Source: Diphasiastrum complanatum (taxonomy: Eukaryota > Streptophyta > Lycopodiopsida > Lycopodiales > Lycopodiaceae). From it: a stretch of DNA of 64,000 nucleotides. Below, in pieces: positions 47,646 to 59,691 of this stretch. How positions within the stretch are numbered: position 1 is the stretch's first letter; the number at the start of each line of letters is the position of its first letter. The position numbers and the translations under genes are program-made. Under the pieces are notes generated by a model that saw only the letters and a list, made by a program, of their open reading frames with translations, did not search any database and was not told where the DNA came from. Where the stretch lies: NCBI GenBank assembly GCA_029204225.1, contig CM055098.1, forward strand, positions 15,768,858 to 15,832,857, in the 5' to 3' direction.

Positions 47646-48100
47646 AAGGCAAATGTATGTGGGTGAAAAAAACGAGGCAAATTTTGAAGTGTTGAAAATG
47701 CAGCAAAGGAGATCACCATCTAGGAAGCTCAAATCATGACATAGATCCATCAACAGATAACACTAAAGAATAGCATCAAAGCTAGAGTATTATTCCATAA
47801 AATAGAAAAGGGAGAGTGGAGCTCCAAACTATTTAGTGTATTGGATCCTCTATCTAGTAGCCAACATTCGTAGTAGCAGCCATCCTCAATTGATAGCAAC
47901 AAGCAATCACAATGGAAAATTATGATTTCCACAACCAAAAATAACATTTCCCCCCCCGGGCTCCAATGCACATCTGCAAGCTATCTCATAGTAGCATTGC
48001 AGCCTCCCACTACCCTCAGTCCCCAAACAACCCGCTCTCTCCAAGCCTTCCCTCCACATGGTGGATCAGGGCTGAGCCTTGTAGGCATGCAAATGCAAGT

Positions 48101-48128
48101 GGGGTGTGTTTGGGGCTCGACACACCCC
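48101..48128. repeat. 8-bp stem hairpin
   Basis: GGGGTGTG and CACACCCC are exact reverse complements around a 12-base loop. Confidence 0.8.
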
Positions 48129-48513
48129 TAACGTGAGACACAGAATCGTTGCCCAGGTTGCTGCTTGAGCCATCTTAGTGCCCATTAAAAATTTGATGGG
48201 CTAGGCTACACGAATCCGCAGGCACTCACCACAAATTCGCAGGTGTGAGAATCCATCGGCACCCACTAGCACACGAGCATCATCTTCAGAGGCACTCACC
48301 AACACATGAGAGATGAGAGTATTAATTTCAATTCTACTAGGCAAAATAATCTATAAGCATTGCTTAGGAGATAACATCCCAAGTTACTCAAACACCACAC
48401 CAAGAGTCACATGATTGCCTGGGCACACAAATTAAGAAAAAAGACATGCACTCGTCGCAAGGTTGTGAGTGATTGTAAAAGATACTAGGATGAGGCTGCC
48501 TAGACCTGAAATG

Positions 48514-48533
48514 CCCCCCCCCCCCCCCCCCCC
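48514..48533. repeat. Poly-C tract
   Basis: 20 consecutive C, unusual for a plant nuclear sequence. It lies 120-140 bases before the proposed start codon at 48657. Confidence 0.95.
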
Positions 48534-48618
48534 TCTCTTTGCCTATGCTCTACTTCTTAGTTGGTCACGACGTCGTCACTTTCGGACATCCCATATCGAA
48601 ATTCGGGTGTCTCGTCTC

Positions 48619-48621
<3 letters not shown>

Positions 48622-48656
<35 letters not shown>
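48622..48656. repeat. (GA)n tract ending at a start codon
   Basis: About 35 bases of GA run without a gap into ATGGCGGC at 48657, so the tract would form the last part of the 5' leader. Confidence 0.9.
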
Positions 48657-48661
<5 letters not shown>

Positions 48662-49096
48662 GGCATTAGTTTCCCTTTTCAGTCACCAAACCCGACGCAG
48701 GCTAGCGATCCTTGTTGCACCTTCTTCCAGATCTCGTGCTTCTTTTTCTTGTTCTTCTTCTTATTATCCTAGAGCATTTGCTACTGACCCAACCGACTCT
48801 TCATTTATGGTTGCTTTTTCATCACCAGTGATTGAATCAAAGCCTTTGCAACCAGCTGCTAGAGCTGATACTGCGCCTTTATCAACCTCATTTTCATTGC
48901 ATGTGCTCAATGATGTCCTGGTATCGCTTCCCCGGAGCCAATTCTTGCCATCTAGCTCTTTATTTGATTCATCACATTATACAAAGACGCGATTAGATTG
49001 GAGAAGTGCTTCGATGATCGCTTTTTGGATGGTGAATTTTGGTCTTGTGGGAGTAATTTCCAATGAGCAGGAGCCATGTTTAGCAGAGCAAGACAG
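48657..49096 (+). CDS. Probable first exon of a gene with organelle-targeting N-terminus
   Basis: A clean frame starts ATGGCGGC after the GA tract and encodes about 146 residues to a good donor, AGACAG/GTATGC at 49096/49097. The N-terminus (MAALVSLFSHQTRRRLAIL, then a Ser/Arg-rich stretch) has no acidic residue for about 43 residues, which fits a mitochondrial or plastid transit peptide. Later there is a hydrophobic segment, MIAFWMVNFGLVGVIS (about residues 121-136), possibly membrane-spanning. I do not recognise the family. No second exon could be secured. The best hint is 49760-49930, ending at GAG/GTATGTG, but it contains a stop. Without further exons the frame would end at 49133. The gene may be real, or a host exon cut off by the retroelements that follow. 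Confidence 0.45.
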
Positions 49097-49965
49097 GTAT
49101 GCTTGCCTATTCAATCTTAGTGTCAGCATGTAGAAGACACTATAGTAATCTAAACATGAAACTCAAAAAGCAAAGAATAATTGGCATAGCTGTTTAAATT
49201 TATTTTCCATTCTTTTCATTGTGATATGAAACCACGAGACTAATTGCCTTATTTGTGCTCCTACTAACATTGCGTACTGATGTCGGAGCTGCGCGAACAT
49301 ATATCGCTCATCCTTTTCCACAATTAGTTCATTTACTGATATTGGGACAGCACAACCAGAAAGCCGAAGATAAAAGAAAAATAAAAGTTTGCCATGTGAA
49401 ATGCTCATAAGCCAGTCTGGGGGTGAATTGAAATAGTGCGTTTATAAGATAATTATAGGGCAGTGCCTTGAAACAAAAAATTGTACTCAGTGGCAATTAT
49501 TATTTTCTCATGGTCACATAAATATTAAGCTTTGCTCCGGTTGAGATGAAACCATTGCTTGCTGAGGAAATTTTTGTCTATGCTTGTCCTTGATAATCTT
49601 TGCTTCCTCCTGTGTCACATTGCTGTTGCATTAATTCTCGTGTTGATTTGTTGAAGAAATGCATTCTATAACCTGTCAATCTCAATCTGTGCTTTTGAAT
49701 ACATTCTCATCCTGCATTTAATATAATGTTCTCTATTGTGAAGTACATAACAAAGTATGATGAGCATAAGCTTCTATATAGAAAGGTGGCCACATTTGGT
49801 AAGACATCATCCTTCGTCCTTGAAGATGACTTTGAATCGTCTTGAATGGCATTGGGCAGTAAAGAGCTTTTGTTGAAACCATCGTCCTTCAAGCAATCTT
49901 TGGTAGATGAGCTTCAAGCTGCTTGTGAGGTATGTGAAGTCCTTCCCTGATTGGATCAATGCTGT
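49097..49965. other. Intron or intergenic after the partial gene
   Basis: AT-rich. On the plus strand, 49765-49925 reads HKLLYRKVATFGKTSSFVLE and, after a stop, LKPSSFKQSLVDELQAACE up to a strong donor. This could be a decayed exon. No known domain. Confidence 0.35.
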
Positions 49966-49969
49966 GCTA

Positions 49970-51240
49970 GCATGAGCATTCCTATCACAATCCACAACTG
50001 AAATGCACAATATATGAGCAAAAATTTTCACCTTGTTTATCTCTCTACAAAGTACCACTTTTGTGAATCTGTCAATCGCAACTAAGATAACATGTTCAAG
50101 TGTTCAATAGTCCATCCAATACTTTCCCATCTCCCTTTTGGTATAGGTAATGAGTGTAACAATCTGGGGACCTTTCAACTTTATTAGCTTGATGCTTCAA
50201 ACAATGTCACAAAAAAATGTTAAACATGCATTTTTTACTTTAGGTCAAAATTTACATAGGATCAACTCATAGGTCCTATGTAGATTGGGATGACTAACAT
50301 TAGACCCATCATGACATAATTGCAAGTTCTATTACATAGCTCCTAATAAGTTGGAATCACATTGTTGTCATTCCTTTTTAACAAACCGTCCTTGATGATG
50401 TACTTAATATGAGTCTGAGCAAAGAAGTTAGGGTTCTCCTCTTTAGACTCAAGATGATTATGATTTAACTCTTGCTCCACCTTCTTACATTGAGGATCCT
50501 CTTGCTAGGCCTTTCTTATCCTAGCTATCAAGTCATTTTCAAAGAACACAAATGACATCTGATACATTATTCCAGACAATACATTTGCCACATGGTTTTT
50601 GGTACCTCTCTTATATCGTATTTCCAAAAGAATTTCTTGCATTATGTTAGCCCATCTAGCTTGTCAACTTCTTAGGTGTGGTTGGTAGGCAAACTATTTC
50701 AATGTATCATAGTTTGTACCTGCATAAAACTCAGATTTATATAGGTAATGCCTCTATGCCTTTAATCCATACACTGTGTCATACAACTTCTTTTCATGAG
50801 TTGGATAATTCTTCTAACTAGAGTTGAGCTTTTTGCTTTTGAAGGCCTTCACTGCTACATAAGAATAGCCTCCACAAGAAGATTGCTTGCAACCGTATCT
50901 AAGAGTAATGGTTTTCGAGAGTCCACAATCTCAAGAGTGACATGTTTACCCACAACTTGTTTCAATTTGTCGAAGCTTTGTTGCTCACTACCCCATTTCA
51001 TTCTTTTGCACCATATTTGCTATAGGTGTCGCAATCTTGGAGTAACCCTTTATGAACTTCTTGTATAAACTAGTCAATCCAAGTAAAGACCTCAATGCTG
51101 TAACATTGGTTGGCACATGCGCAAAAATAATTGTGACTTTCTTAGGATCTAGTCTTCCTCCCTCAACAAATAGAATATGATCTAGATATACAATTTTTCT
51201 TTTTAAACAATTCGATTTTCCAATGATTAGCAAATAGTAT
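49970..51240 (-). mobile_element. Decayed Ty3/gypsy RT, RNase H and integrase
   Basis: The minus-strand frame 51233-50988 gives the RT thumb and connection (YLDHILFVEGGRLDPKKV, LRSLLGLTSLYKKFIKGYSK). Broken frames to the left give RNase H traces (WRHYLYKSEFYAG-like, about 50720-50780) and an integrase trace, AIDRFTKVV (about 50085-50060). Stops are frequent throughout. It belongs to another gypsy family than the 16.5-22.3 kb element. Confidence 0.65.
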
Positions 51241-52499
51241 GTTTTTCCCTTAGAGTTGATAGTGTAGCTCTAAGCTAATATATGTTAGAATGATGTTTCA
51301 TGGGCGGAGCGTCCTGGAATGAGCATTCTGAAACGCAGTGTTTTGGAATGATAGAATGAAAAGAAAAAAAAAACTTTTTAAAGTTTTCTAGTTATAGATA
51401 GTAGAACCCTATCAGGAGACACAAACTAGGAGTAATAGTAGGTCTCAAAATCTAGGGAATTCAAAGTACGCAACATATCTATGTCAAGTTAGTGCCTCCT
51501 TGTCATGCCTTCTCGATGATATAAGGCCAAAGCTTGCACGTTAAAAATCTAGAGTGCTAAGGAGCGTTATCAAGAGAGGAAATTGAACCTCATGAGGATC
51601 AAGTTTTGTCACTTTGGAATTCAGATTAAGCTTTGCTTCAGTAATTGCTTGTTTTGTATGTGTTAAAGAACATAGTACCTTACAAGATGTCCAACAAGTA
51701 TGACTCGGTAGAAGGATTCTTAACAAGACTTAAAGATCCATCAGAACATCTTCTAGTTGCATTGATATTGGTCCCATAATCATAGAGTGTAGATATACAA
51801 GGGTCGTTCAATGCTATTCAATGCTTTGCATGATCTAAAAATGTAGCAAAGCAAACTTGGTTCCGATGCAACTATGTGTGTAATTTAGTGTTCCTAATAC
51901 CTATCATTGGCTTTTTTGAACTTTGAATTCTTCTCTTGACAAGAATGATTGGAAAGGCAAAGGTAAGAAGCTAGGCCTAATCTACTCTATGTTTGATTGA
52001 CACTCTGTGACCTTCTTCACTGAGATGCATTATGTAAGGTGGTTTATTGACAAGATTAGATCCGGGAGTTGAATATAATCCTATGTTCAATGTTTTTACT
52101 AGGAGGTAAGATAGATCACAAATCATCGACAATCATTTAGAAAACTCTTTTTTTACCTCTTGGTCTAGATTAGTTGCAATACTAGTTTGTGCATGCCATA
52201 TGCTACTCTTGCTAGCACTAGTAGACATATTGAGCAAAAAGCAAACATGCATGTGCTCACGATGTATCTTTTGCAATTGCTTAGAACGAGAACACTTTTG
52301 GGAATGTGGAAATGTGGGAATGCCGTGTATTTTTAAATATAAAAATTAAAAAATTATTGAAACTTTTTCTTAGAACAAACTTCCAAGTCCAAGGACTCAA
52401 ATTGAATTATAGACAATAGACTTAGAAACTCGAATCTACAAAATTCAAATTTTAGAACTTTTAGAGAGTTCAAACAATTTCAGTTCTTATAGATCAAGT
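51241..52499. other. Non-coding, nothing recognised
   Basis: AT-rich. Clusters of GGAATG/CATTCT half-sites occur at 51310-51350 and at 52295-52325 (GGGAATGTGGAAATGTGGGAAT), similar in flavour to the inverted repeat at 27125. Confidence 0.45.
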
Positions 52500-54210
52500 T
52501 CTTATAGACCTCTATCCTTAATACATAATGCATCAAATCAAAGATCCATCATTTGACAAAGTCCATACTTGGCTTTGCTCCTTTGTACCACACTCCAAGT
52601 GAGTACATCACATAAAACATGAGCATGATAACAAATGAAGTAGCAACAATGGTCAATTTTACTCAACACAAAGTAGGTGATAAAACCATCTTCTTTGTGC
52701 TCTCCTCTTTTGATTTGAATCTGAAACATATGTTATCCATTGATGATTTTGCCAAGAACTCTAGTTGCCAAGTTTTGCCAAAAAGCTATCCTTTACAAGT
52801 ACTAATGCCTCACACTAGAGTTTTGCATGATTTGAACACCAAAAACAAAGATCTTAATATATCCTTATCCTTGACATATCATGAAGAAAAACATGATTCT
52901 TCATCCCAAAACTTTGGCTGAAACCAAACAAGATCCTATCAAACTCCATTTCACTATGTAGAGTGAACACAATATTATCACCATGAAGCAACCATATGAT
53001 AACATGATCTTTATCAAACTTGAAGTAGAAGGATGAAGATGAGTGTATAATCAGGTCTTTGCTACCCTCTCAAGTCCATCTAAACCTTTGTCATCATGCA
53101 CATGAACTTGAACTTGATAGATGACACAAAACTTGTACCTTCCTTTCTTGATTTCTAAGGTCCAACACCATCTTCCTCAAGCAATGCATATGCACTTTTT
53201 GTCTTTCTTTCCACATGATTCATAGCAAGCTTTGATTTTGAAAGTCCCCTCTTGTTCTTTGTGACGTTCCATACTCAATGGCAGAATCTTTAGTGCCAAG
53301 AAAGTGCCACAAGATAATCCTTGCCAAACATGAAAAATTTCACTAAGATTTTGCATAGCATGACTAATCTCATAAACACAATGGTCAGGCTTAGTAAAGA
53401 ATCTAAAGATAAACCAAATGAGGCTTCCAAAATGGGTTTTTGTGAAGCATAGTATCCTTCAAGGATGATTCACTATGTTTCATAGTTGCAGCCAATCGCG
53501 ATTCGAACCTAGAAGCGTGCAAAATTTTTAATTTTTTTAATTTTTTTTTATCCATGACAGAACCCAACATGGATTAATGCACCTGAATTGGACCATCCTG
53601 TACACGAAACATTCGGCAAACTACACAGTAATAATGCTCTTAATTAGAGCTTTCATCTGATACCCATATTGCCTCAAAAAAAAAAAAAAAACGATTTTGG
53701 AATTTTTTCGAATTGCAATTCTGAACCGCGATTCGGACCACGATTCTAAATCGTGATTCCGAATCGTAGTGCATCTATGCTATGTTTTATGTAAATCTTA
53801 TAATTAGCCTCCATAGATAGATCAAAACAATCATTTATGGTTAATTTTTTAAGGATAGAGTTTACATACTTTTCTTTATAACTAAAGCAAAAGTAGCGTA
53901 TTGATTTTTCCAGATCTTTGTCCTCAAAATACCATTGGAAATGTAAGATAATGTGTTCCCCCTTTAGCTCAAAAATCAATGAAGAGTTGACATGATAACC
54001 ACCATGCAAAAAATAGAAACAATGTTCATTCCAAATGAACTTGAGAGTAGATGAGATCTTGAGAGTAGATAGATAAACAAAATGCCTTGCATACCACCTC
54101 TTGAATGCTAGCGTGATTCTATCCAAGCCTTCATTGATTGAATCCTTCCATCCTTGGTCACCACCAACAGTCCATGACAAGATTTTCCTCTTCTTGGTCC
54201 ACACCAAGAT
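52500..54210 (-). other. Unnamed repeat with long open frame
   Basis: The minus-strand frame 54207-53746 (about 150 codons) is rich in aromatic and charged residues (ILHFQWYFEDKDLEKSIRYF) but matches no family I know. Positions 53000-53060 resemble 42190-42245. It follows a copia integrase fragment in the same orientation, so it may be a non-standard insert or tail of that element. Function unknown. Confidence 0.3.
53480..53770. repeat. CGATTC-rich inverted-repeat cluster
   Basis: CACGATT-CTA-AATCGTG and the wider ACGATTC...GAATCGT pair nest inside one another near 53735-53768. Further CGATTCG and GCGATTCGAA copies occur at 53500 and 53710-53725. Poly-T (53525-53550) and poly-A (53677-53691) runs lie between. 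Confidence 0.65.
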
Positions 54211-54429
54211 CCACTAAACACCTATCTTGAGTACAACACTAAATAATAGAAGTCACCACATCATGGTTATAAAACAACATATCATTGCTCTCCCTAGGTG
54301 CACTCCTTACATGAGCTGTTGGATATGTTAATGATTCAACCTCATTAACATTTACAAGATCAACAGCCTTAGGACTTGACTCTACAAAATCTTCCGTCTC
54401 TTTTTCACCCTCATTGTCAATCTTCTCAT

Positions 54430-55260
54430 TTTCTCTCTTCTCATAAGTAAACCCCTAACCAAGGATGAAATTTATATAAGCAAGAACACTCTTTTTTTCT
54501 AGACAAGCACACCTATTCTCCTTACTTTTTCAGCGCAAACTATAAAAGCACCTTTTGTAGTTGTCACATCCTCTGGAAAAATGTGTACATAACAAGTACT
54601 AGCAAAGTCTATAAAAACCTCTGTACTTTTTTTTTTCCAAAACATGAAACATGTGATATCTTGCCACCTAAGGCGTCCCTTGACAACCTATTCATAACAT
54701 ACTTAGCACAACCAATATCCTCACCAAAGTAAGACAAATGCACAAATTCACAAAATGTCTTATGTTTTCTCTCATCTACCCCATCTAGAAGTATGCTCGA
54801 GTTTGAGAATTAGTTATCTTTTGTGCTACACATGTTTGAAAACATGTTGCAAAGATAATCACTGTCATGTAGAGTTTTTCCCTTTGTGTTGCTTTGACTC
54901 TTCATCATCTCCTTGATAAAGATCTTAACCTCCAACTTATGAATTGTCTTTGGATTGCCATATTTACTTTGCAACAGCCATAGAGCGAAGATACATCCTC
55001 TCGAGTAATTCTCTTTCTATTTCAAATACATGCTAAAGATATATCCTAACTAGTATCATGACACAATGAAGATTTAGTATAGATCCATCCCTTCATGCAA
55101 CGGTATTAGAGATAGTCCCTCTCTAACATTAATGAATCTTTCCAAAGATGGCAAAGATGGAATATAAGCCAAAACATCATAGAGCATACTTTGCTTGACA
55201 TCTTGAGCTAGAACAAGATCAAATCAAGATTCTAAAGAGAAATCTCTTTCATGATAATCC
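54430..55260 (-). mobile_element. Decayed Ty1/copia integrase
   Basis: Minus-strand broken frames include NRLSRDALGGKISH, then CYVHIFPEDVT and KKSVLAYINF, then an acidic stretch. This is the copia integrase C-terminal pattern (RLPS..LGGKTP, STCYVHIP...). To the right a weak core trace leads into DERKHKTFCE. No catalytic residues can be confirmed. Confidence 0.55.
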
Positions 55261-55539
55261 ATACCTTGACCATTTCTTGACAGATAGAGATCATTTACCT
55301 TGCTTGTGTATTCATGTGTGTTTGAAGTACATTTCAAAAATCACATTCCTTCTTGCTTGCTATATCAACACCATCTTTGATCCCTACAATGGAACTCATC
55401 CAACTTGGATCAAGAGAAGCAACATGAGATACAAGACTAGACATGTTACCTCCTTGGCTCAAGATGTCGGAAAAGTATTCATAACAGTTGGAGAAAACAG
55501 CTCACAGGGACTGTTTTCTGACTTTTGGGAGCTGAAAAC

Positions 55540-55720
55540 AAATCTTTTTTGCAGATTTTCAGTCTGCTCGATTTTTTTTTTTGTTGAATTTTTTTTTTTG
55601 CGTGCACCTGTTCACCCGCGTGCTTGCGCACGCAGACCCCAAGGTCAGGCGCGGGTCCCCGTGCAGCAGTGGGGCTTGTTGTGCGGACGGAGGAGTGAAG
55701 GGAGGCGCTAGACAAGTTTG
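55540..55720. other. GC-rich insert bounded by T runs
   Basis: After two T runs (55570-55600) the composition becomes strongly GC-rich (GCGTGCACCTGTTCACCCGC ... GCGCGGGTCCCCGTGCAGCAG) for about 130 bases. It resembles the GC-rich segment at 28.0-28.6 kb in style, although direct homology is not evident. No gene recognised. Confidence 0.45.
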
Positions 55721-55799
55721 GTCTGTGGCTCTCTTCACAAAATCTTTCAAAAGAGATGATTTCACTCATAAGTACTTTGTACTTTTTGAGTACTTTGTT

Positions 55800-56040
55800 T
55801 AACATAAATCATGATTCAAGTTCTTTTAAACACAAAGTTTGTAAGAACTTGACTTAAAACTTTGTATTTCTTTTAAAACTTTACAAAGCTTTAAAAGTTT
55901 AAGTTACAAAGTTTTGAAAATAAGATTAAAGCTTACTAACATCTTGAAACTGAACTTTATAAGGTTTACGAAGTTTGAAACTAAACTTTACAAATTTACA
56001 AAGGCTTATCAAAGTTTGTTAAAGTTTTCAAACTAAACCT
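55800..56040. repeat. AAAGTTT / AAACTTT-rich low-complexity stretch
   Basis: The heptamers AAAGTTT and AAACTTT, with near variants, recur every 10-20 bases on both strands. This could fold into many small stems. Confidence 0.7.
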
Positions 56041-56309
56041 TGATTAAAAGAGGGAAGGGGAAAGGATGGAAGTAGTACACAACCTGTACTTGCAGCAAGT
56101 ACAGGTTCTCCTCTTAGGCATCTTCCATCCTCCTTGCCATAAACCACCTGCACCCACAAAAAAAATTACAAAGGAGACATTCTCACCACTTTTTGGGAGG
56201 AAAATTGAACTTTTTTCCTCCACCTCCTCCTCTTGAACGTACAATTGTACTTGCTCCTCCTCCCAAGCCTAAGGAGAAGCCTTAGGAGAGTTCTAGGAGC
56301 TTCTTGGGG

Positions 56310-57415
56310 CCATTAGGCCTTAGCTCCCTTGAGTAGTGCTCTCAAGTCTTCTAGGCCAATTAGACCCTCTTCACCACCTCCTGCTCCTAAACTTGATACC
56401 GCACGGCTTGTACAGGTCTTGAATTCTCTCCAAAACCAGATTTTGGAAATGCAATCTAGGCATGTCGTGGCTGAGCAAGAGTGACGTTCTTCAACGCACT
56501 CGCCGTCCGCCGTCCGTCGCCGTCTGCCATCCGCCGTCCTGTGCCCCATGTTCACTCCGGAATTCTTTTCGGGTGAAAAGAAAGACTGTCATCCTATTGT
56601 TGTACTTTCTTGGCTCGATTGGTGGAATAGTGATTTTTCCATGCACGACCCGCTTGATAATATAAAGATCACATCTGCCCTTATGTTCTTACGAGGGAAG
56701 GCGTATACATGGTGGCGGGATTTGAACGATAGAGCTGGTACCCCTTCCACGTGGGATGCTTTTCAGGAAGGTTTTAAAATGGCTTTCCTGCCAGCCCTGG
56801 ATGATTTTGAGCATTGGCGGCATTTTGCCTCTGTGCAGATGGGTAGTAGGCCGTTAGACGCCTACATACATGAGTTCCAAGAAATTTTGCCCCGATTCGC
56901 TTTGCGAATTGACCCCATTTCAATAAAACTGCACTTTATCTTGGGGTTTCCAAAGGAATTTCAACTTGAAGTGTGGTGCAACCAATCGCAGACAATCGAG
57001 GATGCCATTCGGTTTGCGAAGATCTTCGATGACGCCCACATTGAAGGAACAAAGTTTTCCCAAGGCTGAGTTAGAAGAAAAGAAGTTTTTCAAGAAGCGG
57101 GGCAAAGACAAGACGGACACCGGTTTCCAGGGTGGAAAAAAGCGCATGAAGCTGGATCGCGCTGACTATGACAAGGCGAGGACCGGCGGCTTGTGTTTCT
57201 CCTGCATGGAGAAGGGGCATCTGTCAAAAGATTGCCCAATGAAGAAGCAAAAGAAATCTGGCGGGCAACCTAAATCCTTAAAGGCACCAGGTAATTCTAG
57301 TATTTCTTTTGTTGATTTATCCTTTAAGGATGGCACTAATTGTGAGAATTGTTGCTTTAATACAATTGTTTTTGGCCTCCACGACCTCATTCCTATGAGG
57401 GACGCCAAGCTGTGA
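56310..57415 (+). pseudogene. Gypsy family 1 gag with zinc knuckle
   Basis: It starts with a Pro-rich and coiled part (LVQVLNSLQNQILEMQSRHV). It then has the capsid core: FTPEFFSGEKKD, ALMFLRGKAYTWWRDL, WDAFQEGFKMAFLP, LDAYIHEFQEILPRF, TIEDAIRFAKIFDDA. After a frame change it has a Lys-rich linker and the knuckle CFSCMEKGHLSKDC. This is typical gypsy gag, with the frame broken at about 57066. Confidence 0.75.
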
Positions 57416-57813
57416 CTGTTCTTTTTGATGATCGTTTCACACATAACTTTATAAATGCTAAATTGGTGCATAAACTCAAGGCGGCCACCTTGCCAAGTAA
57501 TTACTTGTATGTGGTGAAAATGGCGTTGGCGGAAGATCGGCAAGCTTGGGACCAGCTTGTTCCTCGGTTGTCACTCAAGATTCAAAATTATGTCGAATTG
57601 CTAGACTTTCATATTATGAATTTAGATAGCGTAGACATAATCTTAGGAAAGGAGTGGTTTTACTCCAAAAATGAGTCTTTAAGAAAGGACTATGTAACTC
57701 ATAGTATAACCTTTTTGCATAATGGCTCATTTGTTGAACTAAAAGGCGATGTAAATAGGCCTTTTGATCATGTTCTTTCTGCTTTAGAAGGTGTTGAAAG
57801 ACTCTGGAAATAA
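57412..57813 (+). pseudogene. Gypsy family 1 protease region
   Basis: It shows TVLFDDRFTHNFINAKLVHK and IMNLDSVDIILGKEWFYS. The expected active site (DSG or DTG followed by ATHNF) is replaced by DDRF, which would abolish catalysis. Confidence 0.7.
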
Positions 57814-58154
57814 AGTTTATCTTTGTTTTCTTAAAGATGAAGTTTATGTTGATGACCATGCTGTTCAGAGTCTAAATATTGATCTATCGCATTTGCCTTT
57901 GAATGTGTCTATAAATAATCCCTTAAGTGTTAATTCACCCGAAGGTAGAATATTTAGCAAACTTAGTCAAGAGTATAGCGATGTTTTTCTGAAAAACTAC
58001 CTGATGACCTACCTCCCCAAAGGAGTGTCGACCATCAGAAAGAGTTGCTTCCTAGGAGCCAACTTGTATCTCTTTTTCCGTACAGGGTTAGCATCAAGGA
58101 AGAGTATGAAATTTCTAAGCAGTTATAGGAGCTTCTTAGGATGGCTGCACACGT

Positions 58155-59361
58155 TTGTGGCGATTTAAAAAATTAAATGATATAACCATCAAGAATAGAT
58201 ATCCCTTACCTAGGATGGATGATCTAATGGATCGTTTGAATGAAGCTAAGTATTTCTTCAAGGTTGACCTTAGATCAAGATACCATCAGATAAGGATTGA
58301 TGTTCCTAAGACTGGATTTCGATCCAGGTACGACCATTATGAGTTTTTAGTTTTAACCTTTGTTCTCACGAATGTGTCTGCCACTTTGCAGCAGATGATG
58401 AACGATATTCTTCGTCTATATCTGGGAAAGTTTGTGGTGGTGTATTTGGACGACAAATTAATTTATAGAGGAGCATCAAGAGCATCTTCGTATTGTCTTG
58501 GATCTTCTAAGGCAAGAAAAGCTCTATGCTAAGGAGTCGAAATGTGAGTTCTTTCAAATTGAACTCAAATACCTAGACCATGTCATATCTAATAAAGGTC
58601 TTGAAATTGATTATGATAAGGTTCGTAAGGTACGAGAATGGCCACGACCCCAAACAATTCGTGATGTGAAATCCTTTTTTGGGCTTCATAGGATTCTTTC
58701 ATAGGTTCATTATGGGCTATGCCTTAATAGCATTGCCCCTAACGAACGTTCTTAAGGGGATGAAGAAAAAATGTAGCTGCAGAAAAAGTCCATTGATAAC
58801 GTGGACTGATGAAATGAATGAGATTGATAGTCTCAAGCACTGTGTTTCTACGGCTCCAATTTTACACATTGTTGACTCTAACCGACCCTTTGTGGTGGAT
58901 ACGGATGCTAGCGACTTTGCTGTAGGAGTGGTCCTTTACCAGGATGGTAGACCGGTTGCTTTTGAAAGCAAGAAGCTAGATCCTGCTCAGACGAGGTATT
59001 CTACCTATGAAAAGGAGCTTTTTGCAGTCATTTACATGTTGATATCTGGAGGCATTATCTTTATGGTGCCGGATTTATGGTGATGACTGATCACCAATCC
59101 CTTAAGTATATTTGTGATGCCAAGGACCTTCGTGGCCGTAAGGCCAGATGGTCAGAACTCATTCAGGAGTTCGTGTTTGACATTAAGTATCGTAAAGGTA
59201 CTTTGAATAGTGTTTCCGATGCCTTGAGTCAGATTGAAGAGGTTAATCAGTTATGCTTTGCTGAAATCCAATCTGATTTGTATCTTTCACTTCGGGATCT
59301 TTGTCAAACTGGTGGGTTTTTCATTCGCATCTGGCTAGATATCCTGACGGGGAAATTCTAG
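58155..59361 (+). pseudogene. Gypsy family 1 RT and RNase H
   Basis: RT motifs are ITIKNRYPLPRMDDLMD, FFKVDLRSRYHQIRI and FVVVYLDDKLIYR, then KYLDHVISNKGLEIDYDKVR. RNase H shows VDTDASDFAVGVVLYQDGRP, YSTYEKELFAVIYM, MTDHQSLKYI and SVSDALSQIEEV. There are at least three frame changes. Confidence 0.8.
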
Positions 59362-59410
59362 ATCTAGTCATGACCTTGGGATGTAGCATCCCAAGCAATC
59401 CCGAAATGAC

Positions 59411-59627
59411 ATGATATCCTGTGTGAAACCAAAAGGTGTAGTTGCCGATATCCCTGTAAAGATAGCGGGCATGCAGTTTGTGATTACTTTTGTAGTCATG
59501 GATATACTTGAATCTCCATCTGCATACCGTGTTTTACTGGGAAGACCATGGTTGAGGACTGCGCAAGTAGTACACAACTGGGGTACGGGGAAACTTACCT
59601 TCGAGAATAGAGAGCAGGCTGTCATCA
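59411..59627 (+). mobile_element. Gypsy protease-end fragment, same family as 1741-1870
   Basis: It reads AYRVLLGRPWLRTAQVVHNW and LTFENREQAV, nearly the same as the remnant at 1741. It is joined at about 59628 to gag sequence of the next element, so this is a recombination or insertion joint. Confidence 0.7.
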
Positions 59628-59691
59628 GAAACGCCCTTCACTCATACAGCCCTTAAAACCAGAAGATTTTGAGAAAGCCAAATAAGAACGT

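Larger units (their letters stand above)
46761..48513. other. Non-coding with two hairpins, no gene recognised
   Basis: No frame of known family. Contents worth noting are the hairpins at 47596-47645 and 48101-48128 and a short C run at about 47951-47958. Confidence 0.5.
56310..59361 (+). mobile_element. Ty3/gypsy remnant, gag to RNase H (family 1)
   Basis: Plus-strand order: gag (56310-57070), zinc knuckle (about 57190), protease (57412-57813), RT (58155-58700), RNase H (58679-59361). It stops before the integrase at about 59361. Frameshifts separate most domains. LTRs and primer site were not found. It is related to, but clearly different from, the second gypsy element that follows. Confidence 0.85.
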
